A stretch of DNA of 13,959 nt from JBFKOL01 sp041628815 (GCA_041628815.1 JBFKOL010000086.1:1-13959), one strand, 5' to 3'. Shown: positions 7,067 to 13,959, counted from the first letter of the stretch. Translations and numbers: made by a program. Notes: generated from the letters alone by a model not told the origin.

Positions 7067-8767
7067 TCAAGAATCGTCCCCTCCTTCATTACCTAATTCC
7101 TGTAAATATTCCAAATGGTCGATTTCCTGGCCAGTAAGGAAAACATCGCGAATGGCCAGTAATATTTGCCTAGAAGAAAGAACGAATGCCCGGTTTGCCA
7201 GGAAGGTCGTGGATACTTCTATATCTTCAATTCGTTTGTTGGATATAGCTTGGGTGGTAGATTGCACAAAAGTCTCATCGTCTTCCCCTATTAATCTGAA
7301 AGTTTTCAATATGGCCTTAGTCCTATCTTTGATTTCTGGATCGTTCATGATCTTGTCGATCCTGAGGAAGGTCGCAATCAGGCGTTTTCTGAATAAGGTA
7401 TACTGGTCGTTAAGGTAGAGGTTATCCGTATTTGCAAATTCATCGAAATTGTGTTTTACGTCCTTGATGATCTTGGCCGATTGTAAGGCCAGACGAGCGG
7501 AATGCAAATACCTGTTGAGCTGACTGGACTCAGGATCTGAAAGTTCTTGGACCTGGACTTGTGCTGCAAAGGTGAATATTTCAGACTGCAACATTTTGAG
7601 CCGTACATAGCGATCATAGGTCGTCCGTGCCTTTGGTTTTGTAGTGATAGCATCGTATTCGGATTTTGTAAAAACAAGATCCTCTTCTATGTCAAGAACG
7701 TGCAAATTGAAACGCAAAACCCTGTCGATCAGATGGACAACCTCATTTTTTAAAGCTGCAACACCTGCTTCAACCACCTCGGGTGTCGTGTTGGTGATAA
7801 AGCGAGCCAATTCGGTCTTGCGATCTGGGAACATCCTGACGAGTACTTTCGCAAAAACACCAACAAAAGGAAGAAATATCAAGACCCCCAATAGGTTGAA
7901 AGTGGTATGAAACAATGCGAGTGCTACGAGGCTGTCATCCCTTCCACCCAGTACATCAAGTACAAAAAATACGAGGAAAGGCAAGAGCAGGATCGCAGCT
8001 AGGGCCGTGGTTATGTTAAAAACGAGATGGCTGAAAGCCACTCTTTTCTTGGACTGTACAGCCCCGATTGCTCCCAACAAAATTGTAAAAGTTGTGCCCA
8101 CATTCGCTCCAATAACGGCTGCCGCAGATTCTTCAAATGTGACGATACCTGCATTCAGGGCAGTAAGAACGATGGCAATGGTGGCTGAGCTGGACTGCAT
8201 AATGGCGGTAAGAAAAAGTCCGGCAACAAGGTAAACGACCAAACCATATTTTGGCAAAGTACTCATGTCAAATGATTGGGTGAATATCTCTACCCCACTC
8301 TTCATGTAGTCCAGTCCTAAAAAGAGAAAACCAAATCCCACCAGCATTTTGCTGATATTGGAATAACGCTCTGAATTGCCAAGGAAGATCAGACCCAAGC
8401 CCCCAACGCCAATGAGAGGCAAGGCGAAAGATTCGATTTTGACTTTGAAGCCAATGGTAGCTACGATCCATGCGGTAATCGTCGTCCCCAGGTTAGAGCC
8501 TAATATGACCCCGATGGCACTTTCCATGGTCATAATACCCGCCCCCACAAAGGCAAGTATCATCAGGGAAACTGCCGACGAACTCTGTAAAACGGCCGTT
8601 ACCAGCATACCCGAACCAATCGATTTAAATTTGCCTGTCGTGTAACGGCGTATGAGCATTTTAAATGCCCGGCCCGATAGTTTCCGGATGGATTCCTCCA
8701 TAAGGAACATCCCAAATATGAAGATGCCGAGACCCGCCAATAATTTCCAAATATCGAATTCTTCCAA
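7067..8767 (-). CDS. Na+/phosphate cotransporter (NptA/PF02690 family) with PhoU-like C-terminus
   Basis: This 566-residue membrane protein has the internal duplication typical of Na/Pi-II transporters. Two QSSSA motifs lie at residues 61-65 and 191-195. Each is followed by a matching GSNLGTT or GANVGTT segment (90-96 and 220-226). Hydrophobic helices fill roughly residues 8-310. The rest (about 320-560) is charged and helical and resembles a PhoU-like regulatory domain. It imports inorganic phosphate across the inner membrane with sodium. The start is unusual: the frame is closed by a TAG at 8777-8779, and the only start between that stop and the conserved WKLLAGLGIFIFGMFLMEES region is the TTG at 8765-8767. 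A later Met20 would cut into the first helix. It converges with the lipid operon and lies downstream of the TolB-like gene on the same strand. Its own promoter is not clear. Confidence 0.9.
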   Translation of the reverse strand: MEEFDIWKLLAGLGIFIFGMFLMEESIRKLSGRAFKMLIRRYTTGKFKSIGSGMLVTAVLQSSSAVSLMILAFVGAGIMTMESAIGVILGSNLGTTITAWIVATIGFKVKIESFALPLIGVGGLGLIFLGNSERYSNISKMLVGFGFLFLGLDYMKSGVEIFTQSFDMSTLPKYGLVVYLVAGLFLTAIMQSSSATIAIVLTALNAGIVTFEESAAAVIGANVGTTFTILLGAIGAVQSKKRVAFSHLVFNITTALAAILLLPFLVFFVLDVLGGRDDSLVALALFHTTFNLLGVLIFLPFVGVFAKVLVRMFPDRKTELARFITNTTPEVVEAGVAALKNEVVHLIDRVLRFNLHVLDIEEDLVFTKSEYDAITTKPKARTTYDRYVRLKMLQSEIFTFAAQVQVQELSDPESSQLNRYLHSARLALQSAKIIKDVKHNFDEFANTDNLYLNDQYTLFRKRLIATFLRIDKIMNDPEIKDRTKAILKTFRLIGEDDETFVQSTTQAISNKRIEDIEVSTTFLANRAFVLSSRQILLAIRDVFLTGQEIDHLEYLQELGNEGGDDS

Positions 8768-8816
8768 TTCCTGCTGCTATTTGAGAATGTTCATGCAAAA
8801 TAAGGAAATGTTGCTG

Positions 8817-8845
8817 GTGGCCGGGTTGCAAGTGGTCGGGTTGCA
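8817..8845. repeat. 15-bp direct repeat, two copies
   Basis: GTGGCCGGGTTGCA (8817-8830) and GTGGTCGGGTTGCA (8832-8845) differ at one base and are spaced 15 bp apart. They lie in the leader region of the transporter gene, next to the 9-bp tandem repeat. No factor is known to bind them; they could be an operator pair or part of a minisatellite. Confidence 0.6.
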
Positions 8846-8857
8846 GGTTAACCATTG

Positions 8858-8920
8858 AAACTTATTAAACCACCTAAACCACTTAAACTACTTAAACTAC
8901 TTAAACTACTTAAACTACTT
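8858..8920. repeat. 9-bp tandem repeat (AAACTACTT) overlapping the 3' end of the TolB-like gene
   Basis: Seven consecutive 9-bp units are present. Four perfect AAACTACTT copies (8885-8920) are preceded by AAACCACTT, AAACCACCT and the more diverged AAACTTATT. The last unit contains the TAG stop (8915-8917) and the final Lys codon of the minus-strand lipoprotein gene, so the array begins exactly at that gene's end and extends into the spacer before the transporter. Read on the minus strand, each unit (AAGTAGTTT) carries a TAG in the lipoprotein's frame. Confidence 0.9.
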
Positions 8921-9877
8921 GACAAACACCGGTGCCTGCTGATATTGATAGGTGCTGTCGGTGAGAACCCGAAGTTCTTTTGTCTCCCAGTCATACAACC
9001 CGATATCGAACTGGGTTTGGTCGGCGTCGAAAAGCTCAATAGCGAGCCATCTGCCATTTGGGCTCCAGTCGTGCCAGCCTTCCTGCTGTTCTAAATCCGT
9101 CAGTTTCCATTCGCGCGAACCATTGGTCATGGCGGCATAAAGCGAGTACTTGCCGTTCCTTTTGCTTTGATAGGACACAAAGTCTTCAGTCGGGTGCCAA
9201 CGCGGCGGACCTGCTTTGTAGGCATACCATTCCGCTGTTGTATCCGATTCAGGGTATTTCGAGACTTTTACAAGATTGCTTCCGTCATCGTCAGATATAT
9301 AAATCGCTTCTTTATAGCCTTCTTCCCTTTTGGAGCGTTTGTTTTTTCCTACGAAGGCAATTTTTGCACCATCTGGAGAAAAAGAAGGATCGGACAGATA
9401 CATTCCTGCTATGCCCAACTTTTTTATCAGGGTCCCGTCTACATGAATGATATGAAGTGCCGTATCTACAGATGGGTGGGGTTTTACGATTAGTTCGGTG
9501 CCCAGTTTCCTGGTACCCATCCAACTGTCAGCCAGTCGAAATGGATATATAGACGTGATACCTCTTCCATCGGATCCCATGTCATACAGAAAATAGTGCC
9601 GATAGGCAGTATCGCGATCGGAAATGAAGAATATCCTATCTCCCGTCGCTAGGTAGGTCCAGGCAACGTCGGGATGATTGGTGATATTGGTCTTATATGA
9701 CCCATCACACTTCATTGTAAAAATGTCGTAATTATCCTTTTCCGCGTCTACGAGAACATTATAAGCAATCCTTAAGTCGTCAGGCAGTCTTTTGCCGGAA
9801 GTAGATTGTTCACAGCTAAGGCACAGCCCCATTGACACCAACAAAACGAATATGTTTATCTTGAATATGACTAACAT
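8915..9877 (-). CDS. TolB-like PD40 beta-propeller lipoprotein
   Basis: This 320-residue protein starts with a short basic/hydrophobic signal (MLVIFKINIFVLLVSMGLCL) and a lipobox-like LCLSC with Cys22. It is therefore probably a lipoprotein, although the -3 residue is not the usual Leu. The body holds WD40-like/PD40 propeller blades: DIFTMKCDGS (51-60), DRIFFISDRD (80-89), DPSFSPDGAKIAFVGKN (163-179), PRWHPTEDFVSYQSKRNG (225-242) and HDWSPNGRWLAIELFD (269-284). Such folds in Tol-like periplasmic proteins act as binding platforms; no catalytic residues are visible and no partner is known here. Its ATG overlaps the end of the SRPBCC gene by 7 bases, so it belongs to that operon. The protein ends soon after the last blade (QQAPVFVK), with its stop in a 9-bp tandem repeat. 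Confidence 0.85.
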   Translation of the reverse strand: MLVIFKINIFVLLVSMGLCLSCEQSTSGKRLPDDLRIAYNVLVDAEKDNYDIFTMKCDGSYKTNITNHPDVAWTYLATGDRIFFISDRDTAYRHYFLYDMGSDGRGITSIYPFRLADSWMGTRKLGTELIVKPHPSVDTALHIIHVDGTLIKKLGIAGMYLSDPSFSPDGAKIAFVGKNKRSKREEGYKEAIYISDDDGSNLVKVSKYPESDTTAEWYAYKAGPPRWHPTEDFVSYQSKRNGKYSLYAAMTNGSREWKLTDLEQQEGWHDWSPNGRWLAIELFDADQTQFDIGLYDWETKELRVLTDSTYQYQQAPVFVK

Positions 9878-10302
9878 GGTAAATTTAGTTTATCACAATA
9901 TCTTTTGAAATTATCAAGTATGACTTGCCATCCCTGGCGTTGATGTTCTATCGTATGAAAGCTTTCAGGGTCAAAGATTTCGGTGATCTGGACGTCATCG
10001 CCATCAGAGGTAAATTGAATGTCGACATGTCGTCCGTCTGCCATGACGTGATGAATCCTTTTGAAAGGATCGACTACTGTATATCGGCCTTCGAAATCGA
10101 ATCCCATGGCACCATCTTTGGATTCCATCCTATGGTAAAAGTTCCCTCCTGGTCGCAGATCATTCTTCACGGAGGTGGTATGCCAATCATCGGACGCCGC
10201 ATTCCAGTGAATGATATGTTCTGCTGATATCCAGAGTTCCCACGTCCGAGGCATAGGGCAGATGGTCGAAGTTTGCGCCGTAATCTTTTCTGTAGCCAAC
10301 AT
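9871..10302 (-). CDS. SRPBCC/AHSA1 (START-like) domain protein
   Basis: Using ATG 10302 this gives 143 residues. An ATG at 10377 would add 25 residues that overlap the upstream DUF5362 gene and look unlike the family, whose members begin close to the TxTxxxP strand. The sequence follows the AHSA1-like pattern: an initial strand (EKITAQTSTI), then TWELWISAEHIIHWNAASDDW (about residues 19-39), RPGGNFYHRMESKDG, GFDFEGRYTVVDPFKRI, and a C-terminal helix GWQVILDNFKRYC. These proteins form a hydrophobic ligand pocket, but the ligand is unknown and no catalytic residue is implied. The gene lies 10 bases after the DUF5362 stop and overlaps the TolB-like lipoprotein start by 7 bases, so it is the middle gene of a three-gene unit. 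It is probably cytoplasmic, since no signal peptide is seen. Confidence 0.85.
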   Translation of the reverse strand: MLATEKITAQTSTICPMPRTWELWISAEHIIHWNAASDDWHTTSVKNDLRPGGNFYHRMESKDGAMGFDFEGRYTVVDPFKRIHHVMADGRHVDIQFTSDGDDVQITEIFDPESFHTIEHQRQGWQVILDNFKRYCDKLNLPC

Positions 10303-10312
10303 AAACTCGGGG

Positions 10313-10762
10313 TTAAAATCCCGGGAAACCCGTAAACAAGAGCGCAAAAATTGCCAAAAAGTAAAAGACCAGGACAATGATGGTCAGTATTCCGACAAAC
10401 TTTATGCAAGCTTTCAGTTGTTCAAGTCCTGCGGCAAGTAATTCGCTGTCTTCATCCTTGATCGCTTCTCGTGTTCGGTTGGCAAAACGAAACAGGTACC
10501 ATACCGGGAAAAAATACACAATTGCCAGCACAAGATACAGAGCAGTCAAGGATCCCGTGCCAATGGCGCTTAGCTCTTCATCAGAATCTAAGGCAGCAAG
10601 GAAAGCCCCGGCAAAGAAGGCCACAATCACCAGAAAACCTACCATTACAAAGCCAACAATTGCCAGAAACCTGGCCCATTTGGCTGTTTGAACCAGGTAG
10701 TGTTTTGATTCTTCGGTAAGGATCATGCCGGGATAATCATTGGGGTTTTGTTGTTCGTTCAT
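10313..10762 (-). CDS. DUF5362 family membrane protein
   Basis: This 149-residue protein has an N-terminal hydrophilic stretch and LTEESKHYLVQTAKWARFLAI, the entry pattern of DUF5362 proteins. Hydrophobic segments follow at about 32-57, 68-88 and 121-145, with RFANRTREAIKDEDSELLAAGLEQLK as a charged connecting helix between the second and last. It therefore probably spans the inner membrane three or four times. Function is unknown for the family. It is the first gene of the minus-strand unit with the SRPBCC and TolB-like genes. A near-consensus -7 box lies upstream of it. Confidence 0.82.
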   Translation of the reverse strand: MNEQQNPNDYPGMILTEESKHYLVQTAKWARFLAIVGFVMVGFLVIVAFFAGAFLAALDSDEELSAIGTGSLTALYLVLAIVYFFPVWYLFRFANRTREAIKDEDSELLAAGLEQLKACIKFVGILTIIVLVFYFLAIFALLFTGFPGF

Positions 10763-11067
10763 GTGCTTTCATTTTGTAAGGTTGGTTAAAAGATATGCAA
10801 TTGACACCTTATAATGAAGGAGTGTGGTAACATTTTCCCAAGACTAATTCTTGGTAATGCCATGACTACAATTTCCGAATATAATGCTCATTATCATGCT
10901 AAAATTCAACGTCTTAAAGGGTTTAATTCAGAGACTAAATACTCACTCGATGAACTTCTATTGATGATATTGAACCTAAGGGTCACGCATCTCTGTACTA
11001 TATTTATTAGGCATCAAATCGCGTTATGGCGTCCAAAAAATAATCCCATGAAGATATCTTTGTGCGC
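10763..11067. other. Divergent intergenic region between DUF5362 and HD-domain genes
   Basis: These 305 bp separate two divergently transcribed genes and should hold both promoters. On the minus strand, TATCTTTT (10788-10795) is one base off the TAnnTTTG box and lies 26 bases before the DUF5362 ATG. On the plus strand, TATCTTTG (11055-11062) is an exact match, but it is only 5 bases before the HD gene's ATG. A plus-strand open frame from 10814 (or ATG 10862, starting MTTISEYNAHYHAKIQRLKG) runs to 11089. It overlaps the HD gene out of frame and resembles no family I recognise, so it is not called as a gene. Confidence 0.45.
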
Positions 11068-11721
11068 ATGCATAACGACAAGATTATAAACCAATTGACC
11101 CCATTGGTCAGGAAGCATTTTGAAGGTGCCGAAGCCGGCCATGACTGGTGGCATACTTACCGGGTATGGAGGACTGCATTAAGGCTGTGTGAAGATGAAC
11201 AAAATGCTGACCGCTATGTCGTTTCTCTCGCTGCGCTGCTCCACGATATTGCTGATCCTAAATTCCATGGTGGCGATGAGGAAATAGGTCCGAAAACCGC
11301 CAGTAGTCTTATGAATCGTATCAACGTAGACAAAGCAACCGCGGACCATGTGATTAATATCATCCGGCATATGTCGTTTAAAAACAGTTTCGAGGAACCG
11401 CATTTTGACTCGCTCGAAATGCGTATTGTCCAGGACGCCGACAGGCTGGATGCCATGGGTGCCATTGGAATAGCCAGGGCTTTCAACTACGGCGGCTATA
11501 AAAACCATCCCTTTTACGACCCTGATATTCAACCTGACCTTGAAATGACAAAAGAACAGTACCAGAAGAAGGCAGCTCCTACCATCAATCACTTTTACGT
11601 CAAATTGCTACGTTTGAAAGACATGATGCACACGGATAGGGCCAAGGTTTTGGCTAAGGAAAGGCACGATTTCATGGAGCGTTATCTCCAGAGATTCTAC
11701 AAAGAATGGGAAGGATCCTGA
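11068..11721 (+). CDS. HD-domain nucleotide pyrophosphohydrolase-like protein (YedJ/YpgQ type)
   Basis: This 217-residue metal-dependent HD phosphohydrolase starts at ATG 11068; an in-frame GTG two codons upstream (11062) is the alternative. Metal ligands are visible as GHDWWHTYRVW (His25/His29), ALLHDIADPKFHGGDE (His59-Asp60) and VQDADRLDAMGAIGIARAF (Asp123-Asp128). IIRHMSFKNSF (98-108) and the NYGGYKNHPFYDPD segment (140-153) are typical of YedJ/YpgQ relatives. Bacillus YpgQ is reported to hydrolyse (d)NTPs to the monophosphate and pyrophosphate, so a nucleotide-pool role in the cytosol is likely but not proved here. It has no tight neighbour: a divergent gene lies to the left and a long AT-rich leader to the right, so it is probably monocistronic. 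Confidence 0.88.
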   Translation: MHNDKIINQLTPLVRKHFEGAEAGHDWWHTYRVWRTALRLCEDEQNADRYVVSLAALLHDIADPKFHGGDEEIGPKTASSLMNRINVDKATADHVINIIRHMSFKNSFEEPHFDSLEMRIVQDADRLDAMGAIGIARAFNYGGYKNHPFYDPDIQPDLEMTKEQYQKKAAPTINHFYVKLLRLKDMMHTDRAKVLAKERHDFMERYLQRFYKEWEGS

Positions 11722-12029
11722 TCGATAAAAAGTGTACAAGTCAACGCATTGCATCTCTCCGGCTAATTTTAATATTGTTGGTATTTGTATTCCAGGTATA
11801 TGATAGACTCCAAAAACAAAGGCTAATTTAATATAGTATTTATTTTACATATGTAATATATGCTTAATATGTTATATAGTAAATGTGTTATTTTTCTAAA
11901 TTTTCTTTACCTCGTCGTCAAATAGTTGTAATTTATACAATATAGGATTTGGCTGTTAGCCGCATCCTAAAAACCCCCCAAATTGCCCAATTGGACATTT
12001 TCCAAAAGTAGGAGTGTATTGCTGCTACT
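11722..12029 (+). promoter_or_regulatory. AT-rich leader upstream of the SprB-repeat gene
   Basis: These 308 bp hold no gene. The region from about 11760 to 11950 is visibly more AT-rich than its surroundings. It contains a direct repeat (GGCTAATTTTAATATTG at 11761 and GGCTAATTTAATATAG at 11821, exactly 60 bp apart), the palindrome ACATATGT, and the hairpin annotated separately. No exact TAnnTTTG box was found, so the promoter cannot be placed. AGGAG at 12010-12014 lies 15 bases before the first ATG, too far for an ordinary ribosome binding site. Confidence 0.5.
11943..11969. promoter_or_regulatory. Hairpin in the leader of the SprB-repeat gene
   Basis: TAGGAT (11943-11948) pairs with ATCCTA (11964-11969), and GGCT (11951-11954) pairs with AGCC (11958-11961). 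The two perfect stems are separated by a symmetric 2x2 internal loop (TT/GC) and closed by the loop GTT. On the plus strand the hairpin is followed by AAAAACCCCCC rather than T, so it is not an intrinsic terminator for the HD gene. It could be an mRNA leader structure or a protein-binding inverted repeat. Confidence 0.45.
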
Positions 12030-13959
12030 ATGGGATGTAAAACTTACCTCATGGGCACCCTTAGAAATCAACTTGCATCCTTTGCTTCTCTGTTTTTACT
12101 TTGCGTAATTCCCACATCAATTGTATGCTCCCAACCCGATTCACCTTGTGATTGTGCCAATAGATGGCTACAAGGAGGTGCATGGGTAGATAACGGAAAT
12201 GGTACCTTCACCGTAGATGACTCTCCAGCTCAAGCACACTTTCCGAAAGGAATCATTCGATGTGGCAACAGTGCCGATACACAGTCCAGTTTCAACGGCT
12301 GTGTCGACCCATTTCCATGTACCGGAAATTGTACACCAACCAGTAGTGCCTGTCTCGAAGCTTGTGTATACAATTCAAGTCAATTTGAAATAGATCTAAG
12401 CTCTGTACCCTGTTTCGATCCCAACAATCAATTCGGGGGTGAGGTCAATCCAGCAGAACCTGACGATGGAGATCCCATCATGTGGCTTCAATTTGATGTA
12501 AGGGCATTCGCGGGAACCTGGCAATTTCAAATTGTTCCCAGCTCCTCCGAAAATTACAACTGGGCACTTTATGCATCTACAACGGTTACTACTCCAACCG
12601 TAAACGGCGTATTGGGCGGAAACTGTTCCTCATTGGTATTGCAAGAATGTGGGATACAATTTTCGAGCACTTACTCGACCATCACGACACCGGCCTTAAG
12701 TCATCCAACCAATTACTATATGGCTATTTGGAGCTCCGCAAATCCTCCCAACGAAAATCTGAGTGTAAACGTCAAATTTAGAAGAGGATGTGGCGGTGCA
12801 AGCGTTGTTCTTTGTGCCCTTGAAGAAGACAGCCGCACAGTGATGTGTACTTCTTCCAACACCTATTCCGTGGAGGTAACTGTAAATGGAATCAACGGGA
12901 CCTATGTAGCAGTGGACAATACTGGTCAGGCTACTTCTATTGTGTATGATCCCAATCCTCTTATACTGACAAATCTTGGTGCTAGCAATCCCGTCGTTAT
13001 GGGGACCGTAACGGTTACCTATCCTATAAATGTAGATTACGATTTTGACATATACGAGTCGACCGGAACGCCCATCAACTCCGATGGCACCAACAGCGAT
13101 GCTACCAATGAATGCCGGATAGAGGTAACAGGAAGTGCGCCTACCCTTCCTACTTGTTCTGAAAATTCGACCACGGATGTTCAATGTGACGGCACACTGG
13201 GTTCGGCCACCATAGATTTTTCGGGTGGTGTAAGCCCATATGAAATCAATTGGGACAACGGTAATGGAAATTCTGGCTCTGCAAACAACCAAAATGGCCC
13301 CTCCTACACCATTTTTGAATCACTGGACCCTGGAACCTACACGGTTACGGTCACAGACATGATCAACTGCCCGACGACTTGTAGTTTTACGATCAACGAT
13401 GCCATGAATTGTTGTGACATTGAAATTACAAGTACCGATGTTACCCACGTAGATTGCAATGGCAACAGTACGGGTTCGATTACAGTGAACGCCACATCCA
13501 GCAATACGATTGAATACGCCATAGATATCGATAATGACGGAAGCTTCGGAGCATGGCAGTCCTCTTCTACTTTTGGTAATTTACCCGCGGGCACCCACAA
13601 GGTCAAGGCAAGAGATGTAGGCGATGATTCCTGTATGGATATGGAAGTCGTGACAGTGGATGAACCTACAGAATTGTCCTGTACCATCAGTGATACCAAC
13701 CCCACATGCCACCCCAATAACGGCGGATATACCCCCGACGGAACCATCACCGTAACAGGTGCAGGCGGCACCGGCGCTTACCAGTATAAACTCAACAACG
13801 GAACCTTCCAGTCTTCCAACTCCTTCACAGGACTGGCTGCAGGCTCCTATACCGTCACCATCATGGATGCCAACGGATGTACTTCCACTTGTACCACTAC
13901 CCTGGCCAATCCTACTCAACTGTCTTGCACCATCAGCGATACCGACCCAACCTGCCACC
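12030..13959 (+). CDS. Secreted SprB-repeat surface protein (3' truncated by window)
   Basis: The frame is open from ATG 12030 to the window end (643 codons and counting). An in-frame TAG at 12009-12011 limits the start; ATG 12051 is an alternative. A signal peptide is clear: LASFASLFLLCVIPTSIVCS, then QPDSPCDC, with likely cleavage before Gln. Residues about 40-365 form a Cys-rich, Asn/Thr/Ser-rich beta-type region I do not recognise; WLQFDV, FQIVPSSSENYNWALYAS and YYMAIWSS suggest a jelly-roll or pre-peptidase-like fold. From about residue 375 come SprB-type repeats: DVQCDGTLGSATIDFSGG to GTYTVTVTDMINCP, then DVTHVDCNGNSTGSITV to AGTHKVKARDV, then TISDTNPTCHPN to AGSYTVTIMDANGC, and the start of another (TISDTDPTCH). 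In Flavobacterium, SprB is a gliding adhesin exported by the type IX system, and such proteins usually end in a T9SS sorting domain, which would lie outside this window. A cell-surface or secreted adhesive role is inferred. Confidence 0.85.
   Translation, partial: MGCKTYLMGTLRNQLASFASLFLLCVIPTSIVCSQPDSPCDCANRWLQGGAWVDNGNGTFTVDDSPAQAHFPKGIIRCGNSADTQSSFNGCVDPFPCTGNCTPTSSACLEACVYNSSQFEIDLSSVPCFDPNNQFGGEVNPAEPDDGDPIMWLQFDVRAFAGTWQFQIVPSSSENYNWALYASTTVTTPTVNGVLGGNCSSLVLQECGIQFSSTYSTITTPALSHPTNYYMAIWSSANPPNENLSVNVKFRRGCGGASVVLCALEEDSRTVMCTSSNTYSVEVTVNGINGTYVAVDNTGQATSIVYDPNPLILTNLGASNPVVMGTVTVTYPINVDYDFDIYESTGTPINSDGTNSDATNECRIEVTGSAPTLPTCSENSTTDVQCDGTLGSATIDFSGGVSPYEINWDNGNGNSGSANNQNGPSYTIFESLDPGTYTVTVTDMINCPTTCSFTINDAMNCCDIEITSTDVTHVDCNGNSTGSITVNATSSNTIEYAIDIDNDGSFGAWQSSSTFGNLPAGTHKVKARDVGDDSCMDMEVVTVDEPTELSCTISDTNPTCHPNNGGYTPDGTITVTGAGGTGAYQYKLNNGTFQSSNSFTGLAAGSYTVTIMDANGCTSTCTTTLANPTQLSCTISDTDPTCH
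13674..13959 (+). repeat. 246-bp (82-residue) coding repeat, one full copy and the start of a second
   Basis: The segment starting at 13674 recurs at 13920, a period of 246 bp. Over the 40 bases available at the window end, 33 match, and most changes are at third codon positions. In protein the copies begin L-SCTISDTNPTCH and L-SCTISDTDPTCH. Earlier SprB-type repeats (about 13150-13670) are more diverged, so this downstream array looks recently duplicated and probably continues beyond the window. Confidence 0.75.

Noticed and set aside
8855..9094. Plus-strand open frame beginning with Leu/Lys repeats
   Set aside because: The repeats are just the 9-bp DNA array read as protein, and the rest is antisense to the propeller lipoprotein.
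10303..10377. N-terminal extension of the SRPBCC protein from ATG 10377
   Set aside because: These 25 codons overlap the DUF5362 gene, and the family normally starts close to the ATG at 10302.
12696..13958. Long minus-strand open frames (198, 144 and 125 codons) opposite the SprB-repeat gene
   Set aside because: They are antisense shadows of a continuous plus-strand frame with a signal peptide and recognisable repeats. Their own sequence is low-complexity and matches no family.

Overview
The window reads as chromosomal DNA of a Bacteroidota bacterium, most likely from the Saprospiria/Sphingobacteriia side. The reasons are family content: a DUF5686 outer-membrane protein, DUF4833, DUF5362, a serine-palmitoyltransferase-like enzyme and a SprB-repeat surface protein. 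Exact TAnnTTTG -7 promoter boxes of the Bacteroidota type also stand upstream of some genes. No tRNA, rRNA, insertion sequence or CRISPR array was seen.

Left part (1-3366, + strand): the C-terminal ~707 residues of a DUF5686 outer-membrane protein, whose N-terminus lies outside the window. A two-gene unit follows: a DUF4833 protein and a histidine-rich membrane fatty-acid/sphingolipid hydroxylase, joined by a 1-nt stop/start overlap. A 290-bp gap with a promoter box comes next.

Centre (3657-6976, + strand): a tightly coupled three-gene operon. It encodes an alpha-oxoamine synthase (serine palmitoyltransferase type), a GNAT-like N-acyltransferase of the bacterial ceramide synthase type, and an extended-SDR reductase/epimerase (3-oxo-sphinganine/ceramide reductase type). 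Together these look like a complete core for bacterial (dihydro)ceramide synthesis. The upstream hydroxylase could modify the product. A sulfonolipid (capnine) route through the same enzyme families is the main alternative.

Right-centre (7067-10762, - strand): a Na+/phosphate symporter with a PhoU-like tail, converging on the lipid operon. Upstream of it is a three-gene unit: DUF5362 membrane protein, SRPBCC/AHSA1 protein and TolB/PD40 beta-propeller lipoprotein. A 9-bp tandem repeat lies between the lipoprotein and the transporter and covers the lipoprotein's stop codon.

Right end (11068-13959, + strand): an HD-domain nucleotide pyrophosphohydrolase-like protein (YedJ/YpgQ type), a 308-bp AT-rich leader with a strong hairpin, and the first ~643 residues of a secreted SprB-repeat protein. 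That protein runs off the window while starting another copy of an 82-residue repeat, so it is probably very large.
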